A stretch of DNA of 11,425 nt from an uncultured Lachnospira sp. Lineage in GTDB: Bacteria; Bacillota; Clostridia; Lachnospirales; Lachnospiraceae. This document shows, one piece after another, positions 1-7,260 of this stretch. Both the position numbers and the translations under genes were made by a program. Under the pieces are notes generated by a model. The model saw only the letters and a program-made list of their open reading frames with translations. It did not search any database and was not told the DNA's origin. Position 1 is the stretch's first letter. Each line of letters opens with the position of its first letter. The stretch covers positions 1 through 11,425 of the forward strand of contig CAKRKK010000065.1 of the NCBI GenBank assembly GCA_934358235.1, written 5' to 3'.

Positions 1-440
1 TTCCTGATATAATGAAAGAATACATAATTCATAGCAATACATTCTTCGTTACATACAAGCCTGTCATCAACCTGAATATTATGCTTTCTTAGTATTTCCA
101 CACCTTTACCACTTACAAGAGGATTCGGATCAAGTGAACCTATTACTACTCTTGTAATTCCTGCCTGTATTATTGCCTCCGTACATGGTGGCTGCTTTCC
201 CTGATGGCAGCAAGGCTCTAAGGTAACATATATAGTCGCACCAACCGCACTCTCGGTACAATTTCTTAATGCATCTCTTTCTGCATGAAGCTCTCCATAT
301 TTTCTATGATAACCTTCTCCTATCACTTTTCCATTCTTTACTATAACAGCTCCAACCATAGGATTCGGATTCGTCCAGCCAAGCCCCTTTTTTGCGAGAC
401 TGATAGCCTGCTTCATATATCTTTCATCATCCTTATACAT
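1..440 (-). CDS. ribD: Riboflavin biosynthesis protein RibD, deaminase domain (3' end cut by window)
   Basis: This is the N-terminal zinc deaminase domain of the bifunctional RibD, which deaminates the pyrimidine intermediate made from GTP and then reduces its ribose in riboflavin synthesis in the cytosol. I translated 146 residues. It begins MYKDDERYMKQAISLAKKG, then has TNPNPMVGAV (23-32), the HAE zinc/catalytic motif (His52, Glu54), and LEPCCHQGKQPPC (74-86), whose Cys77 and Cys86 complete the zinc site. DPNPLVSGKG (104-113) is also typical of the family. The reductase domain would lie beyond the left edge. The ATG at 440-438 has GAGG six bases upstream, with no competing start. It sits downstream of an FMN riboswitch and terminator, so it should be repressed when FMN is abundant, and it is probably the first gene of a rib operon. 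Identification is secure for the visible half. Confidence 0.96.
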   Translation of the reverse strand, partial: MYKDDERYMKQAISLAKKGLGWTNPNPMVGAVIVKNGKVIGEGYHRKYGELHAERDALRNCTESAVGATIYVTLEPCCHQGKQPPCTEAIIQAGITRVVIGSLDPNPLVSGKGVEILRKHNIQVDDRLVCNEECIAMNYVFFHYIR

Positions 441-525
441 ATTTTTCCTCTTATCAACCTGTTAATATTTACTCTCTTATACACATCTACATCTTCAAAG
501 CAGCTTATTATCCTTATAAATACAT

Positions 526-558
526 AAAAAAAATCCTGGGAAGCTTTTATTCCCAGGA
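526..558 (-). terminator. Intrinsic terminator of the FMN riboswitch (ribD attenuator)
   Basis: On the minus strand a perfect 9-bp stem, TCCTGGGAA (558-550) and TTCCCAGGA (542-534), closes a 7-base loop. It is followed directly by eight T (533-526). It lies between the FMN aptamer and the ribD start with no gene between them, so it is best read as the riboswitch expression platform: FMN bound means termination, FMN absent means readthrough into ribD. I could not find a convincing antiterminator partner for the GC-rich stem. Confidence 0.92.
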
Positions 559-610
559 CATAATCATAATCACTAATTATACTCAATAATCATAACCGAT
601 AATTATAACA
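559..610. repeat. Four degenerate 13-bp tandem repeats in the ribD leader
   Basis: Plus-strand units cataatcataatc (559-571), actaattatactc (572-584), aataatcataacc (585-597) and gataattataaca (598-610) follow one another without gaps and share a taat-at-a core. The 13-base string ataattataacaa at 599-611 recurs exactly at 643-655. On the minus strand several units contain TATAAT. They fill much of the spacer between riboswitch and terminator. This may simply be low-complexity AT-rich leader. Confidence 0.5.
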
Positions 611-684
611 ATCAACCAACATATATTAAATATATAATCACAATAATTATAACAAATAATATAGCTCGTTAAACTGTATCATAC

Positions 685-790
685 AACTTCTTTCATCCAG
701 ACTATACTGTCGGCACTGGAATCTCACCAGTTCATGCATAACGCTCGCGGGCTGTACCGCCGGTAGGGAATCAAACCCTGCCCTGAAGTT
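685..790 (-). promoter_or_regulatory. FMN riboswitch (RFN element) aptamer
   Basis: Read on the minus strand, the RNA has the conserved RFN blocks in order: AGGGCAGGG (787-779), GATTCCCTACCGGCGGT (775-759), CAGCCCGCGAGC (757-746), CTGGTGAGATTCCAGTGCCG (731-712), then ACAGTATAGTCTGGATGAAAG (711-691). The closing P1 stem is AACTTC (790-785) paired with GAAGTT (690-685). It binds flavin mononucleotide and controls riboflavin synthesis or transport genes. Here it lies upstream of ribD in the same direction, about 24 bases after a predicted transcription start, and has an intrinsic terminator downstream. Confidence 0.97.
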
Positions 791-820
791 AATATTCTGT
801 TGTTCAATCAACTAGTAGCT

Positions 821-848
821 TTCATAAAATGATATAACTACCTGTCAA
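821..848 (-). promoter_or_regulatory. Promoter of the FMN riboswitch-ribD unit
   Basis: A perfect -35 box TTGACA (848-843) is followed, after 16 bases, by TATGAA (826-821), which matches TATAAT at four of six positions. Transcription would start near 814, leaving about 24 bases before the aptamer. The -10 is weak, so the boxes could be offset by a base. It lies after the dtd stop codon, so ribD has its own promoter even if some transcription reads in from dtd. Confidence 0.75.
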
Positions 849-889
849 CTGCATTTACTATACACCTATATAATTCTATAATCAAGTAC

Positions 890-1351
890 CTACCTGATAT
901 TTTTTTCAAAATCTCTGCTGTCAAGTACTATCGTAAATGGTCCGTCATTTTCAAGTGCAACCTTCATATATGCACCAAACTCGCCTGTTTCAACCTTTGA
1001 AACACGCTGTCGGCACAATTCAACAAACTCCTCATACAGCTCCTTTGCAAGTACTGGTTCACATGCATGCACAAAGCTTGGTCTGTTACCTTTTCTGCAA
1101 TCCGCATATAATGTAAACTGGCTTACTACAAGTATTTCTCCATTCACATCATTAATTGACAGATTTGTTTTATCATTCTCATCTGCAAATATTCTCAACT
1201 TTGCAAGCTTATCTGCAAATGGCACAAGCATCTGTCTGGTATCACCTTCACCTGCACCAAAAAGAATAAGATAGCCTCTGCCTATGCTTCCTATAACCTT
1301 ATCATCAACAGTAACACTTGCCGAATTAACCCTTTGTATAACCAATCTCAT
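890..1351 (-). CDS. dtd: D-aminoacyl-tRNA deacylase
   Basis: This cytosolic enzyme hydrolyses D-amino acids, and glycine mischarged on tRNA-Ala, from tRNA, keeping them out of protein synthesis. The 153-residue length is close to the family norm. The start [15 protein letters not shown] is characteristic. SQFTLYAD (77-84, with Thr80) and NDGPFT (135-140), which carries the Gly-Pro motif that screens chirality, are both present, as is [10 protein letters not shown] (122-131). The ATG has GGAG seven bases upstream. It starts 34 bases after the trkH stop, in the same direction, so it is probably the last gene of the thrH-trkA-trkH-dtd operon. I see no clear terminator hairpin after its TAG stop; the ribD promoter follows within about 40 bases. 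Both ends look complete. Confidence 0.96.
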   Translation of the reverse strand: MRLVIQRVNSASVTVDDKVIGSIGRGYLILFGAGEGDTRQMLVPFADKLAKLRIFADENDKTNLSINDVNGEILVVSQFTLYADCRKGNRPSFVHACEPVLAKELYEEFVELCRQRVSKVETGEFGAYMKVALENDGPFTIVLDSRDFEKNIR

Positions 1352-1385
1352 TTTTCTTCTCCATATTTAGCAATCAGCTTTTATC

Positions 1386-2861
1386 CTATTTTCTTAACTG
1401 TCTGTATCTTCTCTTATCCTCAAACATTTCTTTTATAACAACCGGATGGAATAATAAAAGAAGTGGGAACAGCTCAAGTCTTCCAGCCAGCATATCAAAT
1501 ATCATAACAAGCTTACTAAGCACATTAAAATGTGCAAAATTCTGCGTAGGTCCTACAAGCTCAAGTCCCGGTCCTATGTTGTTAAACGTAGCTGCTACTG
1601 CGGTAAAGTTCGTTGTTAAATCCTTTCCCTCAAATGATACAAGAAATACTGAAGCCACAAATATAAGTACATAGGTTATAAGATACACATTAACTGAACG
1701 TATAACCTCGTGTTCAACTGGCTTACCTTCAACCTTTATCTTTCTTACACTTCTAGGATGAATATATGAATTAAGCTCTTTTACCATAGTTTTTATAAGT
1801 ATGACGAATCTTGAAACCTTTATGCCGCCACCTGTACTTCCGGCACATGCTCCCACAAACATAAGAAGAACCAGTATTGTCTTTGGGGTCTGAGGCCACA
1901 TATTAAAATCAGTAGTTGAAAAGCCTGTTGTTGTTATAATAGAGCCCACCTGGAATGATGACTTCGTAATGGCATCCCATAGACCTGAACTCATTGAATA
2001 TATATTAATAGTTATTATAGTAATAGCTGCTAATATAATACCAAAATATGCTCTTACCTCCTCCATCGATAATGCCTTCTTTATACTTCCAAACAGCATA
2101 AGATAATATGCGTTGAAATTAACGCCAAACATTATCATAAATACTGTGACAATCCATTGTATAGTTACTGAATATCCACCAATACTTGAATTCTTAATAC
2201 CAAAGCCACCGGTACCTGCCGTACCAAAGGTTGTATTCATAGCATCAAATACTGGCATCTTTGCAGTAACAAGCAGAATAAATTCAATAAGTGAAAGTCC
2301 AAGATATATAATATAAAGGATTCTCGCTGTATGCCTTACCTTAGGAACCAGCTTTCCAACTGATGGTCCCGGGCTTTCTGCTCTCATAAGATTAATATTA
2401 GAACCACCACTTAAGGGTACAATTGCTATTATGAATACAAGCACCCCCATGCCGCCTATCCAATGTGAAAAGCATCTCCACGTTGTACTGCAATGCGATA
2501 CAGCCTCCACATCACTCAGTATGCTTGCTCCTGTTGTTGTAAAGCCTGATACCATCTCAAACAGTGCATCTATAAATGACGGAATCTCTCCTGTTATCAT
2601 AAATGGCAATGCACCTACTACTCCCATCAGAATCCAGCTTAACGATGTCGCTACACAGCCTTCCTTCAGATATATAACATAATCTCTTGGCTTTTTCTTA
2701 GTAAGAAGCTGTCCTGCTAATATACTTATAATACCAACTATAAAGTATGCCCATCCTTCTTGCTCCTGATATATAAGTGCTATAAGGCATGGAAGAGACA
2801 TAAGCACGCCCTCAGTTTTTAATATATAACCTAACACATATACTACTATTGACCTGTTCAT
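1386..2861 (-). CDS. trkH: TrkH/KtrB-family potassium uptake transmembrane subunit
   Basis: This is the membrane channel-like subunit that imports potassium, gated by the cytosolic TrkA protein encoded just upstream. The 491 residues are rich in hydrophobic helices arranged as four M1-P-M2 repeats. The four filter loops are TTTGAS (108-113), GTAGTGGFG (213-221), TTTGFS (310-315) and NNIGPG (427-432). Each has the key glycine. The glycine-rich intramembrane gate GACAGSTGGG lies at 337-346, and HWIGGMGV at 133-140 is also typical. A GTG at 2873 would add four residues but has no ribosome binding site. The ATG at 2861 has GTGAGG six bases upstream, so I chose it. The gap to trkA is 8 bases, which suggests coupled translation. 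TrkH versus KtrB naming cannot be settled by eye. Confidence 0.94.
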   Translation of the reverse strand: MNRSIVVYVLGYILKTEGVLMSLPCLIALIYQEQEGWAYFIVGIISILAGQLLTKKKPRDYVIYLKEGCVATSLSWILMGVVGALPFMITGEIPSFIDALFEMVSGFTTTGASILSDVEAVSHCSTTWRCFSHWIGGMGVLVFIIAIVPLSGGSNINLMRAESPGPSVGKLVPKVRHTARILYIIYLGLSLIEFILLVTAKMPVFDAMNTTFGTAGTGGFGIKNSSIGGYSVTIQWIVTVFMIMFGVNFNAYYLMLFGSIKKALSMEEVRAYFGIILAAITIITINIYSMSSGLWDAITKSSFQVGSIITTTGFSTTDFNMWPQTPKTILVLLMFVGACAGSTGGGIKVSRFVILIKTMVKELNSYIHPRSVRKIKVEGKPVEHEVIRSVNVYLITYVLIFVASVFLVSFEGKDLTTNFTAVAATFNNIGPGLELVGPTQNFAHFNVLSKLVMIFDMLAGRLELFPLLLLFHPVVIKEMFEDKRRYRQLRK

Positions 2862-2867
2862 AACCTT

Positions 2868-2873
2868 CCTCAC
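2868..2873 (-). promoter_or_regulatory. trkH ribosome binding site overlapping the trkA stop codon
   Basis: GTGAGG, six bases before the trkH ATG, contains the trkA stop TGA (2872-2870). This decides the trkH start at 2861 rather than at the GTG inside the site itself. A ribosome finishing trkA would cover this site, so the two subunits are probably translationally coupled. Confidence 0.75.
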
Positions 2874-4255
2874 CTGACAATATCGTTAATGTCCGTATAT
2901 CCTGTATTCTTAGTGACTATCATAACTGTATCACCATCTTCTATCTCATCATTACCAGTTGGAATAATAATATGTCCATTATGGTTGATAAATGATATAA
3001 GCACATCCTTATTAAGCTTAAGGTCCTTTATAGGTATGCCCGAAACCTTTGAATTCGCTTCTACTATGAATTCAATCGCTTCAACTCTTGAGTCAAACAT
3101 ATGATAAAGTGTCTCTATGTTACTTCCCATAGAATTCTTCTTTGCACGTACATACGCTATTATAGCTTCTGATGTAATATACTTAGGATACACAAGACTT
3201 CCAAGATCCAGATTATTAATAACCTGTTTATAATTAACTCTGTTAATCTTTGTTACAACCTTTGCATTAGAAACCTGCTTTGCATGAAGAGTAAGCATTA
3301 TATTCTCTTCATCAATACCTGTAAGTGGAATAAATGACTGAACTGTTTCTATTCCTTCTTCCTTAAGAATATCAGGATCTGTACCATCACCGTTAATAAC
3401 TATTGCCTTTGGCAGCTTGACACTAAGTCTCTCACAATTCTCCTTATCTCTTTCTATTATCTTAACAGATATACCCATATTGATAAGTTCCTTTGCAAGA
3501 TAATATGCAGCTTTGCTTCCACCTATTATCATAGTATTCTTTACCTGGTTAGTTGCAAAGCCTATTGTTTTAAGGAAATTTCTTGCTATGTGGCGTTCTG
3601 ATACAAATGATATGATATCTCCTTCATTTATCACAAAATCACCATTAGGGATATATACTTCTCCTCCACGCTCTATCGCGCATATCAGTATATCATTAGT
3701 GATGTTTTTTCCTAAATAAGCTATACTCAATCCATTAAGAATATTATCCGCAGGTACCTTAAACTTAACAAGCTCTGCCTGACCATGTGCAAATGAATTC
3801 ACCTCAAGGGCAGTTGGAAGATACAATATACGTGCTACCTCCCTGGCAGCCTCAAGCTCCGGATTAATAATAAGTGCAAGTCCGAGCTTCTCTCTTAAAT
3901 ACCCAGTTTCCTCACTATAATCAGGTGTCCTTACTCTGGCAATGGCTGCGCAGTTACCAACTCTTTTTGCAACTGTACAGCATAATAGATTAAGCTCATC
4001 TGAATCAGTAACTGCTATTATGAGGTCAGCTTCTTCAATCCCAGCTTCCATCTGTGTCGAATAACTTGCTCCATTACCTACTATACCCATTACATCATAC
4101 ATGTTGGTAATATCCTGGATACGCTCAGGCTTTTTATCTATAACTGTTATATCATGTCCTTCCTTGCTAAGCTGTTCAACAAGTGTTGAACCAACCTTTC
4201 CACACCCTACAATTATAATATTAAGACCATTTTCCTTTTTACTTAATTTAAACAT
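2870..4255 (-). CDS. trkA: Trk system potassium uptake regulatory protein TrkA
   Basis: This peripheral protein binds nucleotides (NAD(H), ATP or ADP in the family) and gates the TrkH channel. It is a tandem two-RCK protein of 461 residues. The first Rossmann domain has VGCGKVG (16-22) and an acidic residue ending the second strand, DITVIDK (35-41). A TrkA_C domain follows at about 150-230. The second Rossmann domain begins MIIGGSKAAYYLAKEL (242-257), with VINGDGTDPDIL at 286-297. A second TrkA_C domain covers about 385-455. The second glycine motif is reduced to GGSKAA, so its nucleotide binding may differ. A GTG at 4267 would add four residues but lies within the Shine-Dalgarno GTGAGG (4267-4262) that serves the ATG at 4255. 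It follows thrH by 18 bases and precedes trkH by 8. Confidence 0.95.
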   Translation of the reverse strand: MFKLSKKENGLNIIIVGCGKVGSTLVEQLSKEGHDITVIDKKPERIQDITNMYDVMGIVGNGASYSTQMEAGIEEADLIIAVTDSDELNLLCCTVAKRVGNCAAIARVRTPDYSEETGYLREKLGLALIINPELEAAREVARILYLPTALEVNSFAHGQAELVKFKVPADNILNGLSIAYLGKNITNDILICAIERGGEVYIPNGDFVINEGDIISFVSERHIARNFLKTIGFATNQVKNTMIIGGSKAAYYLAKELINMGISVKIIERDKENCERLSVKLPKAIVINGDGTDPDILKEEGIETVQSFIPLTGIDEENIMLTLHAKQVSNAKVVTKINRVNYKQVINNLDLGSLVYPKYITSEAIIAYVRAKKNSMGSNIETLYHMFDSRVEAIEFIVEANSKVSGIPIKDLKLNKDVLISFINHNGHIIIPTGNDEIEDGDTVMIVTKNTGYTDINDIVR

Positions 4256-4273
4256 CGTATGCCTCACTATATA

Positions 4274-4879
4274 TTATAATGCTTTCTTTATAGCAGCATA
4301 AAGCTCATCATATTCTTCAAATGCCTGAAGCTGTGGATAATCCTTCTTAATCTGTTCTGTACTTCTGAATAAGAAGCCGGCTTTACTTGCCTGTATCATT
4401 CCAAGATCATTATGGCTGTCACCACTTGCTATTGTTTCAAAGCCTACTGACTGAAGTGCCTTAACTGTTGAAAGCTTAGACTGTTCGCAACGCATCTTAA
4501 ATCCTGTTATTGTTCCATCCTTATCAACCTCAAGTGTATTACAGAATATTGTAGGCCATCCTAACTTCTTCATAAGAGGTGCTGCAAACTGTGTAAATGT
4601 ATCGCTGATAATAATAACCTGTGTAGTTTCTCTTAACTTATCAAGGAATTCCTTAGCTCCTGGAAGTGGATCTATCTTGGCAATAGTATCCTGAATCTCT
4701 TTAAGTCCGAGTCCGTGCTCCTTTAATATGCCAAGTCTCCAATTCATAAGCTTATCATAATCAGGTTCATCCCTTGTTGTTCTCTTAAGCTCTGGAATGC
4801 CACTTGCTTCTGCAAATGCTATCCATATTTCTGGCACCAATACACCTTCAAGATCTAAACATACAATATTCATACTCAT
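4274..4879 (-). CDS. thrH: Phosphoserine phosphatase / homoserine phosphotransferase, HAD family
   Basis: The protein closely resembles Pseudomonas ThrH as I recall it, including the distinctive LDLEGVLVPEIWIAFAE start and TTRDEPDYDKLM. ThrH removes phosphate from phosphoserine, completing serine synthesis, and can pass it to homoserine. HAD motif I is DLE (Asp9 nucleophile, Glu11), motif II is ISDTF (91-95), lysines for motif III lie around 135-140, and motif IV is GDSHND (153-158). The 201-residue length fits. The ATG at 4891 is poorly placed for translation. The ATG at 4879 has GAGGA five bases upstream and is preferred; the ATG at 4873 is also possible. It is the first gene after the promoter at 4973-5001 and leads into trkA with an 18-base gap. 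True in vivo substrate is uncertain. Confidence 0.92.
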   Translation of the reverse strand: MSMNIVCLDLEGVLVPEIWIAFAEASGIPELKRTTRDEPDYDKLMNWRLGILKEHGLGLKEIQDTIAKIDPLPGAKEFLDKLRETTQVIIISDTFTQFAAPLMKKLGWPTIFCNTLEVDKDGTITGFKMRCEQSKLSTVKALQSVGFETIASGDSHNDLGMIQASKAGFLFRSTEQIKKDYPQLQAFEEYDELYAAIKKAL

Positions 4880-4972
4880 ATCAATCCTCATTTCTGCACA
4901 CGTTCCTGTACAATAATATTTTCTTTATTCATCTGGACGTACTATTACTTCTACCAGTATGTTATTCGATAT

Positions 4973-5001
4973 ATTATAGCATACTTTATATAATCTTACA
5001 A
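4973..5001 (-). promoter_or_regulatory. Promoter of the thrH-trkA-trkH-dtd operon
   Basis: The -35 box is TTGTAA (5001-4996). After 17 bases comes a perfect TATAAT (4978-4973), preceded by TGC, which makes an extended -10. Transcription should start near 4966, giving a leader of about 85 bases before thrH. This is the only strong promoter I see ahead of the four genes. Confidence 0.8.
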
Positions 5002-5013
5002 AACATTCAACTG

Positions 5014-5034
5014 GTGAATTCGTTTAGTGAATTC
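5014..5034. repeat. Direct repeat GTGAATTC upstream of the thrH promoter
   Basis: gtgaattc occurs at 5014-5021 and again at 5027-5034, 13 bp apart start to start, beginning 12 bp upstream of the -35 box. A small dyad, attcat (5031-5036) and atgaat (5042-5047), overlaps the second copy. The position fits a regulator binding site, but no regulator is identified. Confidence 0.4.
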
Positions 5035-5052
5035 ATTCTCTATGAATCAGCC

Positions 5053-5086
5053 TTGTAAATTAATTCTTCGTAATTAACTCTTACAA
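5053..5086. repeat. 34-bp AT-rich imperfect inverted repeat after the aldo/keto reductase gene
   Basis: Outer arms ttgtaa (5053-5058) and ttacaa (5081-5086) enclose inner arms ttaatt (5060-5065) and aattaa (5072-5077) around a 6-base centre. As RNA it would form a bulged hairpin just after the reductase stop codon. No T-run follows on the minus strand, so it is a poor intrinsic terminator. It could instead be an operator or transcript-end structure. Confidence 0.45.
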
Positions 5087-5099
5087 CTAACCTTTATAA

Positions 5100-6203
5100 T
5101 TATTTACCCTCATGGGCTGCTACAAGCTCAAGCATATCTGGTATGCTTATATGCTGTGGACAATTCTTCTCACACCTGTGGCATTTGATACAGTCTGATG
5201 CACTGCCTCTTCCCATAACAAGTCTTTTATGATACATATTAGAAAAGTTGTTGTTAATACAATAGTTGTTATATAATCCAAAAAGTCCCGGGATATTTAT
5301 ATTCTTTGGACATACCTCCATACAATATCCACACGAGGTACATTGAATAGTTATTCTCTTATTAAGTATATCAATAACCTGTTCTATAAGCTGATGTTCT
5401 TTATCATTAAGCGGCTTTGGATTCTCCATAATACTTATATTATCCTTCACCTGTGCTATATTGCTCATTCCGCTTAATACGACAAAAACTCCCGGCAGTT
5501 GTGCTGCGAATCTTAGTGCATAAGAGGCCGCTGACACATCAGGAGCATATTCTTTAAAAAGTCTGCCAGCCTCTTCTGGAAGCTGTGCCAGTGTTCCACC
5601 CTTAACCGGTTCCATAACCGCAATGGGTTTATTATGCTTTCGTGCAGTTTCATAACACTTTCGTGACTGTATAATCTTATTATCCCAATCCAGATAGTTA
5701 ATCTGGAGCTGCACAAAGTCAACCTCCGGATGTTCTGTTAATATCTGATCCAGCATATCCGCATCATCATGAAATGAAAAGCCGAAATTCTTAATCTTAC
5801 CTTCATCCTTCATCCGCTTAGCAAACTCAAAGCCACCCCAATTGTCGGTATTAAAGTATCTGTCTCTTCCCATATTATGCATAAGATAATAATCAAAATA
5901 TGAAACACCTGTCTTTTCAAGCTGTTTATTAAAATACATTGGGTATTCATCGCCTGACTTTACAAGAACTGTTGGCATCTTATCTGCAAGAATATAGCTA
6001 TCGCGGTCATATCTGTCAACAAGAGCTTTCCTTAACGCATTCTCAGATTGCTGCTCATGATAAGGAAATGCTGTATCGAAATAGGTAAAACCTGCTGACA
6101 TATATGTATCCACCATTCTTTTTAGCTCTTCTATATCTATAGAGCTTTTATCCTGTGAATCTGTAAGAGGAAGCCTCATAGCTCCAAAACCTAGTTTTTT
6201 CAT
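5100..6203 (-). CDS. Aldo/keto reductase with C-terminal double [4Fe-4S] domain
   Basis: This is a predicted soluble oxidoreductase of 367 residues. The N-terminal two thirds form an aldo/keto reductase barrel that starts MKKLGFGAMRLPL. The catalytic tetrad is visible as Asp43, Tyr48, Lys75 and His109 (FDTAFPYH, LADKMP, YYLMHN). The C-terminus carries two ferredoxin-like clusters: Cys288/291/294/298 (CTSCGYCMEVCP) and Cys338/341/344/348 (CIKCHRCEKNCP). This architecture is common in anaerobes, where the Fe-S part may exchange electrons with a partner; the substrate is not known from sequence. The ATG has AAGG ten bases upstream. It follows degV by 31 bases and is probably co-transcribed with it. 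No clear terminator follows, only an AT-rich dyad at 5053-5086. Confidence 0.93.
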   Translation of the reverse strand: MKKLGFGAMRLPLTDSQDKSSIDIEELKRMVDTYMSAGFTYFDTAFPYHEQQSENALRKALVDRYDRDSYILADKMPTVLVKSGDEYPMYFNKQLEKTGVSYFDYYLMHNMGRDRYFNTDNWGGFEFAKRMKDEGKIKNFGFSFHDDADMLDQILTEHPEVDFVQLQINYLDWDNKIIQSRKCYETARKHNKPIAVMEPVKGGTLAQLPEEAGRLFKEYAPDVSAASYALRFAAQLPGVFVVLSGMSNIAQVKDNISIMENPKPLNDKEHQLIEQVIDILNKRITIQCTSCGYCMEVCPKNINIPGLFGLYNNYCINNNFSNMYHKRLVMGRGSASDCIKCHRCEKNCPQHISIPDMLELVAAHEGK

Positions 6204-6234
6204 AATATATTTTCCTTATTCTAATTCCATTATA

Positions 6235-7122
6235 TCAATCTATTCTTTTGTTACCCCAGAAGAACAACGCAACTGTACCCGGTCCTGTATGACTGCCAAT
6301 TGTTGTTCCTATATTATTAATGAGAACTTTCCCGTTAAGCTTTGGAAAATGTTCTTCTACAAGCTTTGCAACAGCCTCAGCGTCCTGTCTGCACGCCGAC
6401 ATAGATATATAGCATTTATCGGAATAATCGAGTCCGTCATCTGCATTAAGTATCATCTTATCAACCGTCTGTGCTATAACCTTTTTCTTAGTACGAATCT
6501 TTTCTCTTGGAATAAGCTTTCCCTGATAATCCACATTAAGAAGCGGACATATGTTAAGAAGATTTCCTACAAAGCCTGATACCTTTGATACTCTTCCTCC
6601 CTTAATAAAAAATGTAAGATCCGTTGTAAAAAACCAGTGATTAACCCTCAGCTTATTATCCTCTATCCATTCCTTTAATTCATCTATTCCCATTCCTGCA
6701 TCTCTTAAATCTGCAACCTTATCCATAAGAAGTCCATAACCTGAAGATGCGGCAAGAGAATCTATAACATACAGCTTTCTGTCTGGATACTTTTCCTTAA
6801 GATTCTGTGCTGCAATAAGTGCCGAATTAATAGTTCCCGATATACCTGATGAAAGCGTTACATGTATTAAATCCTTTCCCTGCTTTAGGAATTCCTCAAA
6901 ATACTTTTCATATTCTTCCACATTTATCTGTGACGTCTTTGTATCAGCGCCCTCTGACATTGCCTTATAGAAATCATCAAAATTCATTGACTTACCTAGG
7001 TCATCAAGATATGAAACTCCATTAAGCTCATAATGAAAACATATATAATGAATATCTCTGTCTAGAAAATGCTTTTCTGATAAATCCGCTGTTGAGCAAC
7101 AGGAAACTACATAATTACTCAT
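6235..7122 (-). CDS. DegV family fatty-acid-binding protein
   Basis: DegV (FakB-type) proteins bind a fatty acid in the cytosol. In Firmicutes some present it to the kinase FakA for phosphorylation and entry into phospholipid synthesis. The 295 residues match the family length. The family signatures are present: TKTSQ (61-65), TLSSGISGT (89-97), GGRVSK (175-180) and GSHTGPGT (276-283) followed by VALFFWG. No fakA-like gene is in the window, so a FakB role is only inferred. The ATG has a strong GGAGG ten bases upstream. It is the first gene of a two-gene unit with the aldo/keto reductase and is transcribed away from the MocR regulator across a shared gap of about 200 bases. Confidence 0.94.
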   Translation of the reverse strand: MSNYVVSCCSTADLSEKHFLDRDIHYICFHYELNGVSYLDDLGKSMNFDDFYKAMSEGADTKTSQINVEEYEKYFEEFLKQGKDLIHVTLSSGISGTINSALIAAQNLKEKYPDRKLYVIDSLAASSGYGLLMDKVADLRDAGMGIDELKEWIEDNKLRVNHWFFTTDLTFFIKGGRVSKVSGFVGNLLNICPLLNVDYQGKLIPREKIRTKKKVIAQTVDKMILNADDGLDYSDKCYISMSACRQDAEAVAKLVEEHFPKLNGKVLINNIGTTIGSHTGPGTVALFFWGNKRID

Positions 7123-7198
7123 AATATATGAACCTCCAATAATAAATAATATAATAAAGATATCTACATAATATAATATTTTAATATCTATGTCTATT

Positions 7199-7207
7199 AT
7201 TATAACA
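7199..7207 (-). promoter_or_regulatory. Probable extended -10 promoter for degV
   Basis: TGTTATAAT (7207-7199) is an extended -10 element, with a perfect TATAAT. I see no good -35 box at 16-18 bases, which fits an extended -10 promoter or one needing an activator. The start would be near 7192, giving an AT-rich leader of about 70 bases before degV. It lies back to back with the MocR promoter. Confidence 0.55.
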
Positions 7208-7260
7208 CTTTATCTCACAGCTTTATTACACAACTTTACTCTATGGCAGCGCAGTAACCT

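Noticed and set aside
285..527. Plus-strand open frame across the ribD start and leader
   Set aside because: It runs antisense to ribD and over the start of the attenuator terminator, has low-complexity composition and shows no family features.
4804..5058. Plus-strand open frame over the thrH start and its promoter
   Set aside because: It is antisense to thrH, its -35/-10 and leader, and its sequence is a hydrophobic low-complexity translation of AT-rich DNA.
7141..7198. Structured riboswitch-like leader of degV
   Set aside because: The AT-rich GATAT/ATATC pairing is weak and no known aptamer core is visible.
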